From a virus, in IMG/VR virus record IMGVR_UViG_3300042879_004465, positions 1-60,595 of that record: 60,595 nucleotides of DNA, one strand, 5' to 3'. This document shows positions 59,953 through 60,595 of this stretch, in pieces. Each line of letters starts with the position of its first letter. Position 1 is the first letter of the stretch. The notes below the pieces were generated by a model. The model was given only the letters and a program-made list of their open reading frames with translations, made no database searches and was not told the DNA's origin. The translations under genes were made by a program, and so were the position numbers.

Positions 59953-60595
59953 ATGCCAGATAATTCCAGCTCACTTAAACTTATAAAATCACATCCCGAT
60001 CTTTTATTGGGGTGTGATTATTTTATAGTTGAGTCGGCAAAAAATCCAAAAATTATAAAAATTGGATCTGGCATCAGTCAACTTTTCATCAAGAATAGTG
60101 ATGGAGAAGAATATTTACTTCAAGGCAATTTTTCAAAAATTGCAGAAATGTTCTCCATCAATGATTTGTACAATCATGCCAAAGGAAAAATTTACAAGAT
60201 AAAAGAGCCGTTTGGCAATTTATTTCAAAATGCCTTGATCAAAGAAGTTGCTCCTACTACTTTTTCAGAACAATATGAAGTAGGAAGAGGAGTAAGCGAA
60301 CACTATTTTGTACAAAAATCTGATAACAAAGTAATAAAATTTTATGGAAATTCGAACCAAATTAAAAATTTGTTCGAAGAGGTTATTCCTTTTGTCGATC
60401 CAGCAAAAGAACCTCAAAAATTGCAAATTGTAGAAAAAGTAATAGTAAAAGAATCTACTCCTATTATAGGACCGCTTGGCCCACAAGGAGAAAAAGGAGA
60501 AAAAGGAGATGAAGGACCACAAGGTATTCAAGGACCTAAAGGAGATCCCGGTGAAGTTGGTCCGATGGGCCCTAGCGGTGATAAAGGAGATATTG
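59953..60595 (+). CDS. Collagen-like fibre protein (3' partial)
   Basis: The frame is open from ATG 59953 to the window end (214 codons). Residues 1-165 are a mixed alpha/beta head with no recognised domain (LLLGCDYFIVESAKNP, GSGISQLFIKNSDGEEY). From about residue 173 a collagen-like Gly-x-y region starts (GPLGPQGEKGEKGDEGPQG) and runs at least 14 triplets to the edge. Such regions form trimeric stalks in phage tail fibres and neck whiskers. The late box fits a virion protein. Confidence 0.75.
   Translation, partial: MPDNSSSLKLIKSHPDLLLGCDYFIVESAKNPKIIKIGSGISQLFIKNSDGEEYLLQGNFSKIAEMFSINDLYNHAKGKIYKIKEPFGNLFQNALIKEVAPTTFSEQYEVGRGVSEHYFVQKSDNKVIKFYGNSNQIKNLFEEVIPFVDPAKEPQKLQIVEKVIVKESTPIIGPLGPQGEKGEKGDEGPQGIQGPKGDPGEVGPMGPSGDKGDI

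Noticed and set aside
1-60595. tRNA genes, CRISPR arrays, insertion sequences, photosynthesis genes
   Set aside because: Scanned for cloverleaf-like clusters, regularly spaced repeats, transposase motifs and psbA/psbD/hli-type proteins; none were seen.

Overview
The window is part of the genome of an AT-rich, T4-related myovirus (contractile-tailed Caudoviricetes). It carries an almost continuous set of T4-type virion, recombination, replication and late-transcription genes. The gene order, the short gp33, gp67 and RegA forms, and late promoters reading CTAAATA instead of TATAAATA recall the marine cyanophage/pelagiphage and 'far-T4' branches. No photosynthesis genes are present and the host cannot be named from the sequence. 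Both edges cut genes: the left one a giant cysteine-rich adhesin-like protein, the right one a collagen-like fibre protein. No tRNA genes, CRISPR arrays or insertion sequences were seen, and no gap between genes exceeds 300 bases.

Layout. (1) 1-8040: surface and accessory structural genes, a small Sm-like protein, a carbohydrate-binding-like protein, and two leftward fibre-type genes. (2) 8108-9305: late-transcription co-activator gp33 and ssDNA-binding protein gp32; the gp32 leader holds two tandem hairpins. (3) 9331-11799, leftward: baseplate hub/tube-initiation genes (gp26, gp54-like) and head-completion gp4. (4) 11845-24342: gp48, gp53, hub-like proteins, gp25, unusually short gp6 and gp7-like proteins, a zinc-site protein, neck proteins gp13 and gp14, gp15 fused to fibronectin-III repeats, a trypsin-like protein ending in half an FN3 domain, and gp16. 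(5) 24299-37141: gp17 terminase, two tail sheaths, two tail tubes, portal gp20, prohead core gp67, protease gp21, scaffold gp22, capsid gp23, then a strong terminator. (6) 37221-40288, leftward: gp3, an Sm-like protein, UvsW and UvsY. (7) 40390-52628: a 12-kb, very AT-rich island of 16 glycan genes. (8) 52660-59907: gp55, gp47, gp46, a small basic protein, gp45, gp44, gp62, RegA and a glycosyltransferase with TPRs. (9) 59953 to the edge: collagen-like fibre.

How it works together. gp55, gp33 and the gp45 clamp would form the T4-type late transcription machinery. The window holds about a dozen matching CTAAATA/TATAAATA boxes in front of virion genes. Replication, recombination and regulator genes instead have sigma-70-like promoters (TTGAYW/TATAAT-type). 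In several of these the -10 box lies only 6-9 bases from the start codon, implying almost leaderless mRNAs.

Most notable is the glycan island. It has its own consensus promoter, divergent from uvsY. It contains a SIS isomerase, a GHMP sugar kinase and a HAD-nucleotidyltransferase fusion, which together look like a route to nucleotide-activated heptose. Alongside are three sugar-nucleotide epimerases/dehydratases (one resembling GDP-mannose 3,5-epimerase), eight likely glycosyltransferases (GT25-, GT11-, GT2-, DUF5672- and fungal-type GT15-like among them) and two tandem methyltransferase-like proteins. This is enough to build and decorate an oligosaccharide on the virion, on DNA or on the host envelope; which of these is not shown by the sequence.
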